A DNA stretch of 64,000 nucleotides from Gardnerella vaginalis ATCC 14018 = JCM 11026 (GCF_001042655.1 NZ_AP012332.1:1488001-1552000); one strand, 5' to 3'. Positions 27,709-36,823 are shown, numbered from the stretch's first letter. Program-made: numbers and translations. Notes: generated from the sequence alone by a model not told the origin.

Positions 27709-28980
27709 CTACTTAAAGTGCGAGCTAAGCACGTCTAAATCGGCTGTGTGAATGGTAATTTTGCCGCCACCAGCCTTGTATGGGAATGGAATAGGATTGC
27801 ATCCGCCCTTAAAACCAATAGTCGCCAAATTTATTGCAACATCGCATTTTCGGCATATTATCTTGCCGTCTTTTTCGTAGTAGCCTGCGTCTCCACAATT
27901 TTCGCAAGCGTCCAAGCCCACTCCATACGCTCCACCATTTTTCTTGATGATTATAAAGCGCATAACAGTGCCATCTTTAGCTTTGTATTGGAATCTATGC
28001 AAGTGGCCATCGCTAATTTGCACAAAGTTGATTGTTGCTACGCCATCATGCAACTCGTACGGTTCTGGCGGCGTAAGCGTTGGCTTAATATTCATAAGAG
28101 ACACGCCAGCAGTAAGCGTAAGTATTACTACGATTGCAGCCATTAGCGCCGCAAGCGCAGACCTTCTAGACTTGCGCTTAAACGCTCGCTTTGCGCGGAT
28201 TTGTGCAGGATTTTCTCCATCTACAGGCGTCTTAAAACCAATTACAATAGACGCAAATGCAGGAATCAAAAACACGCAAATTTGCGCAATAATCATAAGC
28301 GGAGCGTTGTTTATAAGCCAAACAAGAATGCTAAACGAAAAATCGTCTATATACAGCAAAATACTTCCTTGCATAATTTGCAGCAGGGATGTTAAATGCT
28401 GAATTAGCAAAATTATTAAGCTTAGAATAATTGCGATTTTAAAGGCGCCAATACTCGCGGTTGTGCGCAAAGATCGCACCATAAGACTTATGCAAATCAC
28501 AGCAGCCGCGCCAAGAATAAATCCTAGCGCGCGAAGAAGCATATCGGAAGTAAACGGAGGCGTGCTGGAGTCTACGAAAATCGTAAGCTGCAAAATCACG
28601 TCTGGGAGCGCGTAAAACACTGTAAACGCTAGGCAAAGCGCGCCAATTGCATTACTTATGTGCAAGGGCAGCGGATTTTTGCGCCATTTTGTAACCGTTT
28701 TGCCAGATGCGCCAACACAGGCGATTGTTGCAACATCTAGCGGAACAGCAATGCAAAGCGCTGGAAGATTCACAAAATTGCGCTGATTAATCACCACGCT
28801 TGCGCGCAAAAATGCAAAAACAAGAGCCGCAACTGTTCCAAAAATCAAACCAAAAAGTCGCCAGCGGCAGCTGATTGGCTTATCTCGTCCCTCGCCAACG
28901 CTTAGCGTTGCGCTTAATCCCATTGTAAGCAGCGCAAGAGGGAGCAGCCCTGGAAGTACTGTAACGAACATCCTGAGCAT
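27709..28980 (-). CDS. DUF2318 membrane protein of the iron-uptake operon
   Basis: 423 aa. About eight hydrophobic segments fill residues 5-260. The C-terminal DUF2318 domain (about 320-423) has CENCGDAGYY...IICRKCDVAINLATIGFKGGCNP, a conserved CxxC pair set that should bind metal or an Fe-S cluster. AAGGAGG precedes the ATG at 28980. In the Campylobacter P19 locus the homologous gene also lies between the P19 gene and the two FtsX permeases. A role in electron transfer is inference. Confidence 0.85.
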   Translation of the reverse strand: MLRMFVTVLPGLLPLALLTMGLSATLSVGEGRDKPISCRWRLFGLIFGTVAALVFAFLRASVVINQRNFVNLPALCIAVPLDVATIACVGASGKTVTKWRKNPLPLHISNAIGALCLAFTVFYALPDVILQLTIFVDSSTPPFTSDMLLRALGFILGAAAVICISLMVRSLRTTASIGAFKIAIILSLIILLIQHLTSLLQIMQGSILLYIDDFSFSILVWLINNAPLMIIAQICVFLIPAFASIVIGFKTPVDGENPAQIRAKRAFKRKSRRSALAALMAAIVVILTLTAGVSLMNIKPTLTPPEPYELHDGVATINFVQISDGHLHRFQYKAKDGTVMRFIIIKKNGGAYGVGLDACENCGDAGYYEKDGKIICRKCDVAINLATIGFKGGCNPIPFPYKAGGGKITIHTADLDVLSSHFK

Positions 28981-29017
28981 GTTCCCTCCTTTGCTGTTTA
29001 CATGATTTTTGTTTTTT

Positions 29018-29058
29018 ATTTATGCATTATGCATTATTTATGCATTATGCATTATTTA
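29018..29058. repeat. 18-bp tandem repeat upstream of the DUF2318 gene
   Basis: ATTTATGCATTATGCATT at 29018-29035 and 29036-29053, with a partial third unit. It lies inside the operon, about 40 bp before the DUF2318 start. Confidence 0.75.
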
Positions 29059-29077
29059 TTTGTTGTTTTTATTCTTA

Positions 29078-29120
29078 AAAACTACCACTGGCAAAACTAC
29101 CACTGGCAAAACTACCACTG
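29078..29120. repeat. 15-bp tandem repeat spanning the P19-like stop codon
   Basis: Units of AAAACTACCACTGGC (on the minus strand CAGTGGTAG plus TTTTGC). Each unit carries the last codons Gln-Trp-stop of the 29112-29744 gene, so the end of the gene is triplicated. Loss or gain of whole units would not change the protein. Confidence 0.8.
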
Positions 29121-29744
29121 ACGTGGAGTGTACTTCCAATCGTCGAATGTAGCGGTAATTGGCTCAGTCCAGAATCTGCCAGTCACGCCCGTAGCAGGAT
29201 CTACGTGAAGCATCCAACCCTTCTTTTCTGGCGATTCAACAGAAAGCACTAACTTGTAGTTTCCAGCCTTATCGAGCTTAACATTTGCGCCGTAATGCGG
29301 GCCGTCGGAAGCGTTCATTTGCATAAACGTTCCCTTTACAACAGCGTCGCCGCTCGCCTTATCAATAATTTGATAATTCACAGTCAAATCTGGAATAAAC
29401 TCGCCCTTGCCGTAGCCAAGCTTTGTACCTTCCTTGTTTGCGTGAATATCTGCCTCAAGATGGAAGCTTGCCTCGCTTGCCTTTAAGCCCATGCCTGCTG
29501 GGACCATGTCAACTGGCTGGAAGTACACGGCGCCAATCGTAAGTGGGCCAATGTTCTGGTCTTGGTTAGGTCCAACTGGAACCTCTTCAAAGCCTTTGTC
29601 TCCGCCCTTATCGTCGGCCTTCTGCTCAGATGCTTGTGGCTTTGCAGCAGATTTTGCCGCGTTTCCGTTTGCACCGCAACCAGTGAGTGTTAGCATTCCT
29701 GCCAGCGCTAAGGCTGCAATTGCCATCATCTTTTTGTTCTTCAT
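29112..29744 (-). CDS. P19/Tpd-type periplasmic-like iron-binding lipoprotein
   Basis: 210 aa lipoprotein (lipobox LTGC, Cys23). The family (P19 of Campylobacter, FetP, Tpd) binds copper and iron in ferrous-iron uptake. The P19 metal ligands are visible: His95 and Glu97 in FHLEAD, Met143 and His150 in MQMNASDGPHYG, and a His in GWMLHVDP; spacings of 2 and 7 match P19. Located directly after the FTR1 gene. The last codons are part of a 15-bp tandem repeat. Confidence 0.9.
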   Translation of the reverse strand: MKNKKMMAIAALALAGMLTLTGCGANGNAAKSAAKPQASEQKADDKGGDKGFEEVPVGPNQDQNIGPLTIGAVYFQPVDMVPAGMGLKASEASFHLEADIHANKEGTKLGYGKGEFIPDLTVNYQIIDKASGDAVVKGTFMQMNASDGPHYGANVKLDKAGNYKLVLSVESPEKKGWMLHVDPATGVTGRFWTEPITATFDDWKYTPRQW

Positions 29745-29816
29745 ATCTAACCTTTTCTGTTAGTTAATTATCTGTTTATTATTGCTTGATTTTTAGTTTT
29801 GATTTTTAGTTTTGAC

Positions 29817-31553
29817 TTATCCGCGAACGGTTGCTTGCGACTTGTGTGTGCGCAAAATAGACACGCATAGCAGTGCAATAACCACGATTGCAGCTACGAC
29901 TTGCGCCGAAATCGTTTCAACGTACGGATAGAATCCAAGCCAATCGTTAGTTGGCAAGCCTTGAATATAAACCCCAGCGAGCGCATCACCCTCTATAAGC
30001 GCGTGCACGCCTCCGCCAGCAAAAATCACCACTAGGATACACATTAGAACGCTGGTTCCTGTAAAGAATGGGCGAATTGGTATGCGAACGGATGCGAAGC
30101 GAATTAGCAGGAAGATTACAACCAAAACAGCGGCTGCAGCTACAAACCCGCCCCAGATCATGGAGTCTGCTCCACTTGATACAGCAAAAATCGCTTGATA
30201 GAAGATTACAGTTTCTGCACCTTCGCGAAACACTGCTAAGAAGCTTAGCAGCGCTAGAGAAATCAGGCTTCCTTTAGAAACTGCTGCTGTCGTTTGGTTG
30301 CGAATATACTCGTTCCAAGCTTGCACAGAAGATCTTGAAATCATCCAATTGCTTGTGTACAGCAGCATAAGCATTGCAAACAGGGCTACAACGCCTTCCG
30401 TAATCTCTTGCTGCGGACCAGAACCGTTAAACAACAATCCAAAAAGCGCAGCAACAATAAGCGAAGCTATGATTCCTGCAACAAGCCCCATGTAAATGTA
30501 CTTAACCATGCTCTTGTGCCCAGATTTAATAAGATACGCGATTATTGCAGCCACAACCAGCAGCGCTTCCAACCCTTCGCGCAACAAGATTATAAAAGCC
30601 TGCCCAAAGGAGCTTGTTATAAATTGCATAAACGGGTTGGCGTTAGATGCCGCTCCGCCGTCTAGTTTTGCTGCATCTTCAATAAGCATTGACTTAAGAT
30701 CTGTCACGAACTTTTTTGTTTGCTCAAATGTTTTGCCATTGTTCATAGCCTGCCTGCACTCTTTGAACTGGTATTCAACAGTGCTTACCCGGCTTCCGCT
30801 TATTGCGTTCATCACGTTCTTCTCAAAACCAAGCTTTTCGTAATATTGGTAGTAGGCTTCGTTTACTAAATCAACAGCTTTGGCAACTTCTTGCTTGTTT
30901 CCTTTTGCTGCTTTGTACGTTGATGCAGATTTGTCGAGTATAACGTTCATTTCGCGCGCAACTTGGCTCCAAGTTCTGCCATTTCGCCCAAGATTTTTCT
31001 TTTTTGCTGCATCGAGCTTTTTACGCTCTTTTGCGATTTGCGTGCGCAACTTGGCTGCGTAAACATTCGGCTTATCTAGCTGCGTGTTTGCATCGAGTTG
31101 AGAAGCGGTTTGCGCAATATCTCTTTCCAGAGTAGATGCCACTTCACTAATCTGTGCGCTTTGATTTTGTTGATATACCAAAGTTTGCAGTTGCTGGAAC
31201 TGGTCACTTTGCGACTGCACCTTATCTTGACCAATTGTGTCTCTAACAACGGTTATGAAGTTTGATGCTACGTATACCGAATTGTATGCAGCTTGGAATC
31301 TGGTTGCAGCTCCTGCCATATTTGCACTATTGTATTCGTTTTTACCTTGTTCTATTTGGCTTGTAACTGCTGAAGAAACTTCTGACCAACTGTTATAGGT
31401 TTTGTCAGCGTCAGTTGCGTAGGCTATTGTTGGCTCTCCAACTAATCCTACTAATCCGACTACTCCCATTGCACAACTTATTAAAATGCATATTGACAAC
31501 AAAAATGCCGATGCGCTCGCAACTTTTTGGCGCGCTTTTGCACACGCGTGCAT
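29817..31553 (-). CDS. FTR1-family high-affinity iron permease
   Basis: 578 aa. Signal peptide or anchor (residues 10-35), extracytoplasmic helical region (about 45-310), then the FTR1 permease with seven helices. The two iron-transfer motifs of the family are present: LLREGLEALLVVAAI and FREGAETVIFYQ (R-E-x-x-E). GGAGATATGGAGACATT precedes the ATG at 31553. First gene of the operon that continues through P19, DUF2318, two permeases, ATPase and FMN lipoprotein. Confidence 0.92.
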   Translation of the reverse strand: MHACAKARQKVASASAFLLSICILISCAMGVVGLVGLVGEPTIAYATDADKTYNSWSEVSSAVTSQIEQGKNEYNSANMAGAATRFQAAYNSVYVASNFITVVRDTIGQDKVQSQSDQFQQLQTLVYQQNQSAQISEVASTLERDIAQTASQLDANTQLDKPNVYAAKLRTQIAKERKKLDAAKKKNLGRNGRTWSQVAREMNVILDKSASTYKAAKGNKQEVAKAVDLVNEAYYQYYEKLGFEKNVMNAISGSRVSTVEYQFKECRQAMNNGKTFEQTKKFVTDLKSMLIEDAAKLDGGAASNANPFMQFITSSFGQAFIILLREGLEALLVVAAIIAYLIKSGHKSMVKYIYMGLVAGIIASLIVAALFGLLFNGSGPQQEITEGVVALFAMLMLLYTSNWMISRSSVQAWNEYIRNQTTAAVSKGSLISLALLSFLAVFREGAETVIFYQAIFAVSSGADSMIWGGFVAAAAVLVVIFLLIRFASVRIPIRPFFTGTSVLMCILVVIFAGGGVHALIEGDALAGVYIQGLPTNDWLGFYPYVETISAQVVAAIVVIALLCVSILRTHKSQATVRG

Positions 31554-31724
31554 AATGTCTCCATATCTCCTTTGGCTCTAATCCCCATCGAGCGCACACA
31601 ATTTTTTCTATTTTCGTTTAGTTTTAATCGTTCAAATTTTTTGGCGGCTTTTGCACGGTTTGTATTTCCGTTTTTATTCTGTTTAAAGTCGCTTCGCAAG
31701 TAACCCCATGAACATAATATCGAT

Positions 31725-31743
31725 ATATCAAGTAGATTGATAT
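31725..31743. promoter_or_regulatory. inverted repeat upstream of the iron operon
   Basis: ATATCAA-gtaga-TTGATAT, a perfect 7-bp inverted repeat. It lies between the Fur-like box and the FTR1 gene, where an operator could be. Confidence 0.4.
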
Positions 31744-31785
31744 AGTTAGACGCAAAAAACACGCAAATATTACAAAAATGATATT

Positions 31786-31804
31786 GATAATGATAATTAT
31801 CAAT
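31786..31804 (-). promoter_or_regulatory. Fur-box-like site for the iron-uptake operon
   Basis: GATAATGATAATTATCAAT matches the 19-bp Fur consensus (GATAATGATAATCATTATC) at most positions. It lies about 230 bp upstream of the FTR1 start, in the only intergenic gap ahead of the operon. Iron-dependent control is therefore likely. DtxR-type regulators use a different motif. Confidence 0.6.
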
Positions 31805-32027
31805 CTTTTTGCGAATCATATTGAGAAAAGCCAATAAGCCCAACAAACTCATTAAACATGTTTCTCATACTTTCTACAATGCGACTTTTCTTTTCAGCGC
31901 GCGCCTTAGCCGCAGCGCCATTGCTATAATCCGCAAGCTCTCGAAGCTCTTTTTCGTTAAGCTGCGCAATAAACCCTTCAATAAGCTTCTTTTTACTACG
32001 CAACTGCGGGCTAGCGTCAATCTCCAC
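31800..32027 (-). pseudogene. C-terminal remnant of a type I restriction R subunit (HsdR)
   Basis: 75 codons from GTG 32027, but the same frame is open further upstream and reads QIRDKNILSS ahead of IRVEIDASPQLRSKKKLIEGFIAQLN, which is like the HsdR C-terminus. There is no proper start, and the rest of the gene, hsdM and hsdS are missing. The frame closes upstream near 32127. I regard it as a decayed fragment rather than a gene. Its end overlaps the Fur-like site. Confidence 0.55.
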
Positions 32028-32109
32028 CCTAATAGAAGAAAGAATATTTTTATCTCTGATTTGTGTTGGCGTTTGTTGTGCGTGTGGGGGTTTGAGTGTT
32101 GAGTGTGTT

Positions 32110-32158
32110 GCTTTCGGTTTTGTTTGCTACTAGGGGCGTTCAAAACCGAAAGCTTTTT
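32110..32158 (+). terminator. strong terminator-like hairpin with no plus-strand gene
   Basis: GCTTTCGGTTTTG (32110-32122) pairs perfectly with CAAAACCGAAAGC (32141-32153), then TTTTT. It is oriented for the plus strand, where no gene precedes it. Confidence 0.65.
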
Positions 32159-32301
32159 GTTTTTGTTCTATTTGTTTCCATACTGCGTTTTGAACGTTTT
32201 GAACGTTTTACGCGTTTTGTGTATAGCTAAAAACTTATACGCGATTTTGCAAGTCACATCTGCATTTGTTATTTCACTGCATTGTTATTTAGTACCCCTT
32301 A

Positions 32302-33072
32302 TTATCTCATCTCTTTTTTGCCAAATTGTGTTATTGCAATCAAAAATACAAACACAGATATTGCAATTGCACATGGCAAAAATGGTATAAGATTAAATCC
32401 GTTTCCTAATCCTGTTGATGTAACTGCATGTAGAGAGCGGGAAACCATATATCCGCTGTAACAATAAGGATAAACTACCCAAAGTGGAGTATTTGCTATT
32501 AATACGCCAGGAATCACAAGAAGTATATTTAATCCAACGGATAACATTGACTTTTCAAAAAGAACAGTAATCGCCCACATGACTATTACGCTTGGAATCA
32601 TAGTCAAAAACAGATCTAAACACCATTTTAGTAGATACATAATTGGGAGCGTTTCTGTAACTCCTGTGCTACTGGTTGCAAACAATCCTGCTATAACGAA
32701 TACAGCAAAAAATACGACCATTTCCATAAGCAAATAAAATAATAGTACGCAAAATTTTGCAGCAGAAATCGCGTATCGACTAACAGGCAGTGCCAGCATT
32801 TTTAGTATTCCGTTATTGCTCGTTTCTCGTCCGGCAATCATCACGCAAATAACAATCATACTAAGAGGAAGCAAATAGTATGAATAGACTAATGCGCTTT
32901 GAATAAACATAGCAGCCCATGCGTGTGTATATTCTGGAGTGAAGTATCTATGAAGGCTTGCTACACCAGATCCAACCACAATTAGTGGCGCAATAAAAAT
33001 CAAAGGAATAATTTTACTACGCTTTACTTTCTTAAATTCGATTCTAAGAAGTTCAAAAAATCTCATTTTCAT
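32302..33072 (-). CDS. lantibiotic-protection ABC permease (LanG/MutG type)
   Basis: 256 aa from ATG 33072, with AAGGAG seven bases upstream; the open frame begins earlier but lacks a site. Six hydrophobic segments (for example IIPLIFIAPLIVVGSGVASL). The start RFFELLRIEFKKVKRSKI is typical of LanE/LanG permeases. Third gene of the unit ATPase-permease-permease. It would expel lantibiotics or bacitracin-like peptides from the membrane. Confidence 0.8.
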   Translation of the reverse strand: MKMRFFELLRIEFKKVKRSKIIPLIFIAPLIVVGSGVASLHRYFTPEYTHAWAAMFIQSALVYSYYLLPLSMIVICVMIAGRETSNNGILKMLALPVSRYAISAAKFCVLLFYLLMEMVVFFAVFVIAGLFATSSTGVTETLPIMYLLKWCLDLFLTMIPSVIVMWAITVLFEKSMLSVGLNILLVIPGVLIANTPLWVVYPYCYSGYMVSRSLHAVTSTGLGNGFNLIPFLPCAIAISVFVFLIAITQFGKKEMR

Positions 33073-33079
33073 AATCTCC

Positions 33080-33805
33080 TTATTCGTAGTGCAGGTTCTT
33101 AGCTGTCCACAATCCAGAACATAAAAACAGAAGTGTTTCAACTATTGATACGATTACGACCGTAGTATTAGGTTGCGCGCTCATGGCAACTGCTGGTTTT
33201 AGCATAACGATAAAAGGTGATGCCATAAAAAGCACGATGTCTGACGAAGCCAATGCCATGCCGCTTAAAAATCCTGCTACACCAATTCCAAGCGTCACCC
33301 ACATGTTTTCAAATCGTGATGATACAAAAATCATAAAGGACAATACGGGCATTGATGTAATAAATGAATATGCAGCAAAAGATATAAGAGTACTTACATT
33401 AAACGTGCCTTGTGGCAAATCTGTTACACCGATTTTTGCAAGTGCTAAATTTTGTATGCAAATAGCGATTAGTAACAGAACGGTCAGCAGCATAAATTTG
33501 CATAGGTACATAGTTGGAACACTCATAGGAAGCATATGCATCTTTTTTACTGCATTTCCCTTAAATTCCATGTTGTAGATAATGCATGCGGCGACTATTA
33601 TGCCGAACATGTTTAACACCATAATCATGCCGTAAAGCTGTGTAAGAAGAATATCCATAGGAGCTAAAGGCAGGTTTAATAATGTATTTTTTCGTACAAT
33701 GAAATTCACAAAAGCGTACGCTGCTCCCATAATGCCAATAGCAATCATAAGAGCTATAAAGCCAGTTCTCTTGCATTTTTTTAGTTCGATTACAAGCGTT
33801 TTCAT
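33080..33805 (-). CDS. lantibiotic-protection ABC permease (LanE/MutE type)
   Basis: 241 aa, six hydrophobic segments, start MKTLVIELKKCKRTGFIALM. Overlaps the ATPase stop by 4 bp, so coupled. Paired with the permease at 32302-33072. Together with the ATPase it forms a LanFEG-like self-protection transporter; no lanA precursor, lanB, lanC or lanM gene lies nearby. Confidence 0.8.
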   Translation of the reverse strand: MKTLVIELKKCKRTGFIALMIAIGIMGAAYAFVNFIVRKNTLLNLPLAPMDILLTQLYGMIMVLNMFGIIVAACIIYNMEFKGNAVKKMHMLPMSVPTMYLCKFMLLTVLLLIAICIQNLALAKIGVTDLPQGTFNVSTLISFAAYSFITSMPVLSFMIFVSSRFENMWVTLGIGVAGFLSGMALASSDIVLFMASPFIVMLKPAVAMSAQPNTTVVIVSIVETLLFLCSGLWTAKNLHYE

Positions 33806-34566
33806 AGTCTTGCACTCTGCTTCCTGATCTTATTGTCTTCATCAATCATGGATAGGAACATATCTTCCAAATTGTCGGAAGCAAAACCAGATTGTAAAGC
33901 ATGCTGTCGTAGTTCATCTAAACTACCTTCAAATAACAAGTGTCCGTGATTAAGTATTCCAATATCATCTGCAATAAGCTCAATTTCGGATAGCATATGA
34001 GAAGAAATAAGAATCGTGCAATCGTAAAGATCTGGCAACGACTTAATCAGATTTCGGATTTCATGTATGCCAGATGGATCTAGTCCATTTGTTGGCTCAT
34101 CTAAAATCAAAATAGGTGGTCTACCAAGCAATGCTCCAGCAAGACCAAGCCTTTGCTTCATGCCAAGCGAATATTTTTTTGCAAGACGGTCTCCAAACTC
34201 AGAAAGACCCACTAATTCTAATGCGTCATCAACTGCACTCTTAGGCAATGCTAAAATGCGACGTATAATGTCAAGATTTTCTCTACCTGTTAGATTTGCA
34301 TAGAAAGATGGCGATTCAATAAACGAGCCTATTTCTTTCAAAATAGGTATGCGGTCGGCAGGAAACTGCTTTCCGTCGATTGTAAACACACCTTTTGTTG
34401 GAGCCGTAAGCCCTAGGAGCATTTTCATTGTTGTAGATTTTCCAGCTCCATTTGGCCCAAGAAAGCCGTAAATGCTACCTTTGCGAATATGAAGTGAAAC
34501 ATCATTAACAGCAATAAATGACTTATATTTTTTTGTTAAATGTTCTGTTGTAACAATATTGTTCAT
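33802..34566 (-). CDS. lantibiotic-protection ABC ATPase (LanF type)
   Basis: 254 aa. Walker A GFLGPNGAGKST near residue 38, signature YSLGMKQRLGLAGALLG, Walker B ILILDEPTNGLDPSG and switch His in ISSHMLSEIE. This is the pattern of BcrA/LanF ATPases. AAAGGAG precedes the ATG. Divergent from the response regulator at 34706, with shared control region. Confidence 0.88.
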   Translation of the reverse strand: MNNIVTTEHLTKKYKSFIAVNDVSLHIRKGSIYGFLGPNGAGKSTTMKMLLGLTAPTKGVFTIDGKQFPADRIPILKEIGSFIESPSFYANLTGRENLDIIRRILALPKSAVDDALELVGLSEFGDRLAKKYSLGMKQRLGLAGALLGRPPILILDEPTNGLDPSGIHEIRNLIKSLPDLYDCTILISSHMLSEIELIADDIGILNHGHLLFEGSLDELRQHALQSGFASDNLEDMFLSMIDEDNKIRKQSARL

Positions 34567-34625
34567 GGCAATATCTCCTTTCAGGATTTATGATATTGCG
34601 TCAACCTTTCTACAACATTCTCTTC

Positions 34626-34645
34626 ACCTTACATCTACCTTACAT
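34626..34645. promoter_or_regulatory. 11-bp-period direct repeat, candidate regulator site
   Basis: ACCTTACAT at 34626-34634 and again at 34637-34645. Direct repeats one helical turn apart are what OmpR/PhoB-type regulators bind, and this lies between the divergent lanF-like and regulator genes. Confidence 0.55.
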
Positions 34646-34705
34646 TTTTATGCGAGGTCAAAAAATGAATATTCACATGGCATAATATATGTTAGGGGGT
34701 TCTCC

Positions 34706-35407
34706 ATGAATCTGAATGATTATTTATTGAACAAGCATCTGCTGCTTGTTGATGATGAGCAGGAACTTCTAGATATGGTTGTGTCCATATTAAACGAATA
34801 CGGTTTTTATAATATAACGACTGCAAAAAGTATAAAAGATGCCGTAGAAGCAACACAAAAATTACGTCCAGAATTAGCAATCCTTGATGTTATGCTCCCC
34901 GACGGTAATGGGTTTGAGTTAATGAAGCAGATAAAACAATATAGTGATTGTCCTATTTTATTCCTTACTGCTTGCGGTGAAGATGAAGATAAGTTTAAGG
35001 GATTTGACTTAGGAGCAGACGATTATATTGTAAAGCCGTTTCTTCCAAAAGAGCTAACGTTTCGCATTATGGCAATTTTAAGACGAAGCTACAAGAGCGA
35101 AAATCCCATTGTTAAACTGAAAAATAGTCAGATTGATTTTTCCTCTGCCCAAGTAATAAAAAATAACGAACATATTCAACTCACAGCCAAAGAATATGAT
35201 TTACTTTCTGCACTTTATAGAAATGCTGGATGCATTGTAACAATTGACGCATTATGTGAAGCTACATGGGGAGCTAATCCTTTTGGATATGAAAATTCTT
35301 TAATGGCACATATACGTCGTATAAGAGAAAAAATAGAACTCAATCCATCGCAGCCTGTTTCATTGGTAACAGTAAAAGGTTTAGGATACAAGCTGATTGT
35401 GGAGTAA
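34706..35407 (+). CDS. OmpR-family response regulator of the immunity module
   Basis: 233 aa from ATG 34706 (AGGGGG upstream); the longer open frame starting at 34559 has no ribosome site. Receiver domain with VDDEQ, phospho-Asp in LAILDVMLPDG and Lys in IVKPF; C-terminal winged helix with LTAKEYDLLSALYRNAG and HIRRIREKI. Followed 6 bp later by its kinase. Most likely senses a peptide antibiotic through the kinase and induces the divergent transporter. Confidence 0.9.
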   Translation: MNLNDYLLNKHLLLVDDEQELLDMVVSILNEYGFYNITTAKSIKDAVEATQKLRPELAILDVMLPDGNGFELMKQIKQYSDCPILFLTACGEDEDKFKGFDLGADDYIVKPFLPKELTFRIMAILRRSYKSENPIVKLKNSQIDFSSAQVIKNNEHIQLTAKEYDLLSALYRNAGCIVTIDALCEATWGANPFGYENSLMAHIRRIREKIELNPSQPVSLVTVKGLGYKLIVE

Positions 35408-35413
35408 AGCAGA

Positions 35414-36823
35414 ATGAAAAGCATACCAAAACTAATACAACGCTTCATAAGTATTTTTCTACTAAGCACTGTGCTCATAGTATTAATGAATATTATTGCG
35501 CTTGTTGTACTTATAGGAAATTACGCTCCCGATAAAGAGATATCTCCCTATAACATAGCAAAAGAGACGGGAGAAGCATTACAATTATCCGCAAGTGGGG
35601 ATTATGCATTATCAAAAAATATGTCTTCCAAATTGACAAATTCTGGCGCATGGGCAATTTTGATTGATAATAATACGTTAAGAGTCGTATGGAAAACAAA
35701 AGACGTTCCTGCAACTATTCCAAACGATTATACTTTGTCTGATGTAGCTAATTTGAGCGTTGGCTACATTGATGGTTATCCAACTTACACTGGTGATAAT
35801 AAGAATGGAGTTGTCGTAGTCGGATTTCCGCACAAAAGCTTTTGGAAACATACGCGACCAAGTTGGAACTACAGTTTAATCTCAAATTTTCCACAGATTG
35901 TTTTAAGCGTATTCTTCATCAACATTTTGCTTATTCTTGGAATTTATTTAATAGCTAATATAAAACTACTAAAATCAATTAATCCGATTACAAAAGGGAT
36001 ACAACGTTTATCTAGTGGAGAAAGCGTGCATATTCCAGAAACAGGAGCGCTTTCAGAAATTTCATCTAATATAAATTCTGCTTCCGATATTTTGCAAATA
36101 CAAAAAGAACAATTGAGGAAAAGAGAGACTGCAAGAGCGAATTGGATAGCTGGGGTTTCGCATGATATTCGTACGCCGTTATCTATGGTTATGGGATATG
36201 CGGGACAGTTAGAAAATTCTCTCCATATTTTGGAAGAAGATCGTAAAAAAGCAACGATGATTATTAAGCAAAGTGTCAGAATGAAAAATTTGATTAATGA
36301 CCTTAATCTGGCTTCAAAACTTGAATACAATATGCAACCAATTATGAAAAAAGAAGAAAATGTTGTTGCTGTTGTTAGGCAAGTTGTTGTGGATTTTATG
36401 AATATGGGTATGCAAGATGAGTTTTCGATTAAATGGGAAACGGACGCAGAATTGACTGTTTACAATATTAATGTAGACAAAGATTTATTAAAACGAGCGA
36501 TATCTAATCTTATTCAGAACAGCATATCTCATAATGAAAATGGGTGTACGATTTATGTATCCGTTGCTGCAAATAATAATAATTGTATTATTTGTGTTGA
36601 AGATAACGGTATAGGTGTTTCAGATGAAAAAATCGAAAAGCTTAATCATGCACCGCACTATATGATTTGCGATACAAGTACTGCAGAGCAACGGCATGGT
36701 TTGGGTTTGCTGATTGTTCAGCAGATTATTGGCGCTCATAATGGAACAGTTGATATAAGTAGAAGCAAATACGGTGGGTTTAAGGTTGAGTTAACAGTGC
36801 CAAGTAAAAAATGTGGGTTATAG
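35414..36823 (+). CDS. sensor histidine kinase of the immunity module
   Basis: 469 aa. Two membrane helices (about 15-38 and 160-185) enclose a 120-residue extracytoplasmic domain. A HAMP-like linker follows, then the H-box WIAGVSHDIRTPLSMVMGYAG near 245, N-box LIQNSISHN, G1 EDNGIGVSD and G2 HGLGLLIVQQIIGAHNG. Partner of the regulator at 34706. The stop lies inside a hairpin (36814-36843). Confidence 0.9.
   Translation: MKSIPKLIQRFISIFLLSTVLIVLMNIIALVVLIGNYAPDKEISPYNIAKETGEALQLSASGDYALSKNMSSKLTNSGAWAILIDNNTLRVVWKTKDVPATIPNDYTLSDVANLSVGYIDGYPTYTGDNKNGVVVVGFPHKSFWKHTRPSWNYSLISNFPQIVLSVFFINILLILGIYLIANIKLLKSINPITKGIQRLSSGESVHIPETGALSEISSNINSASDILQIQKEQLRKRETARANWIAGVSHDIRTPLSMVMGYAGQLENSLHILEEDRKKATMIIKQSVRMKNLINDLNLASKLEYNMQPIMKKEENVVAVVRQVVVDFMNMGMQDEFSIKWETDAELTVYNINVDKDLLKRAISNLIQNSISHNENGCTIYVSVAANNNNCIICVEDNGIGVSDEKIEKLNHAPHYMICDTSTAEQRHGLGLLIVQQIIGAHNGTVDISRSKYGGFKVELTVPSKKCGL

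Noticed and set aside
32302..36823. A complete lantibiotic biosynthesis cluster
   Set aside because: Only transporter and two-component genes are present; no lanA, lanB, lanC, lanM or protease gene.
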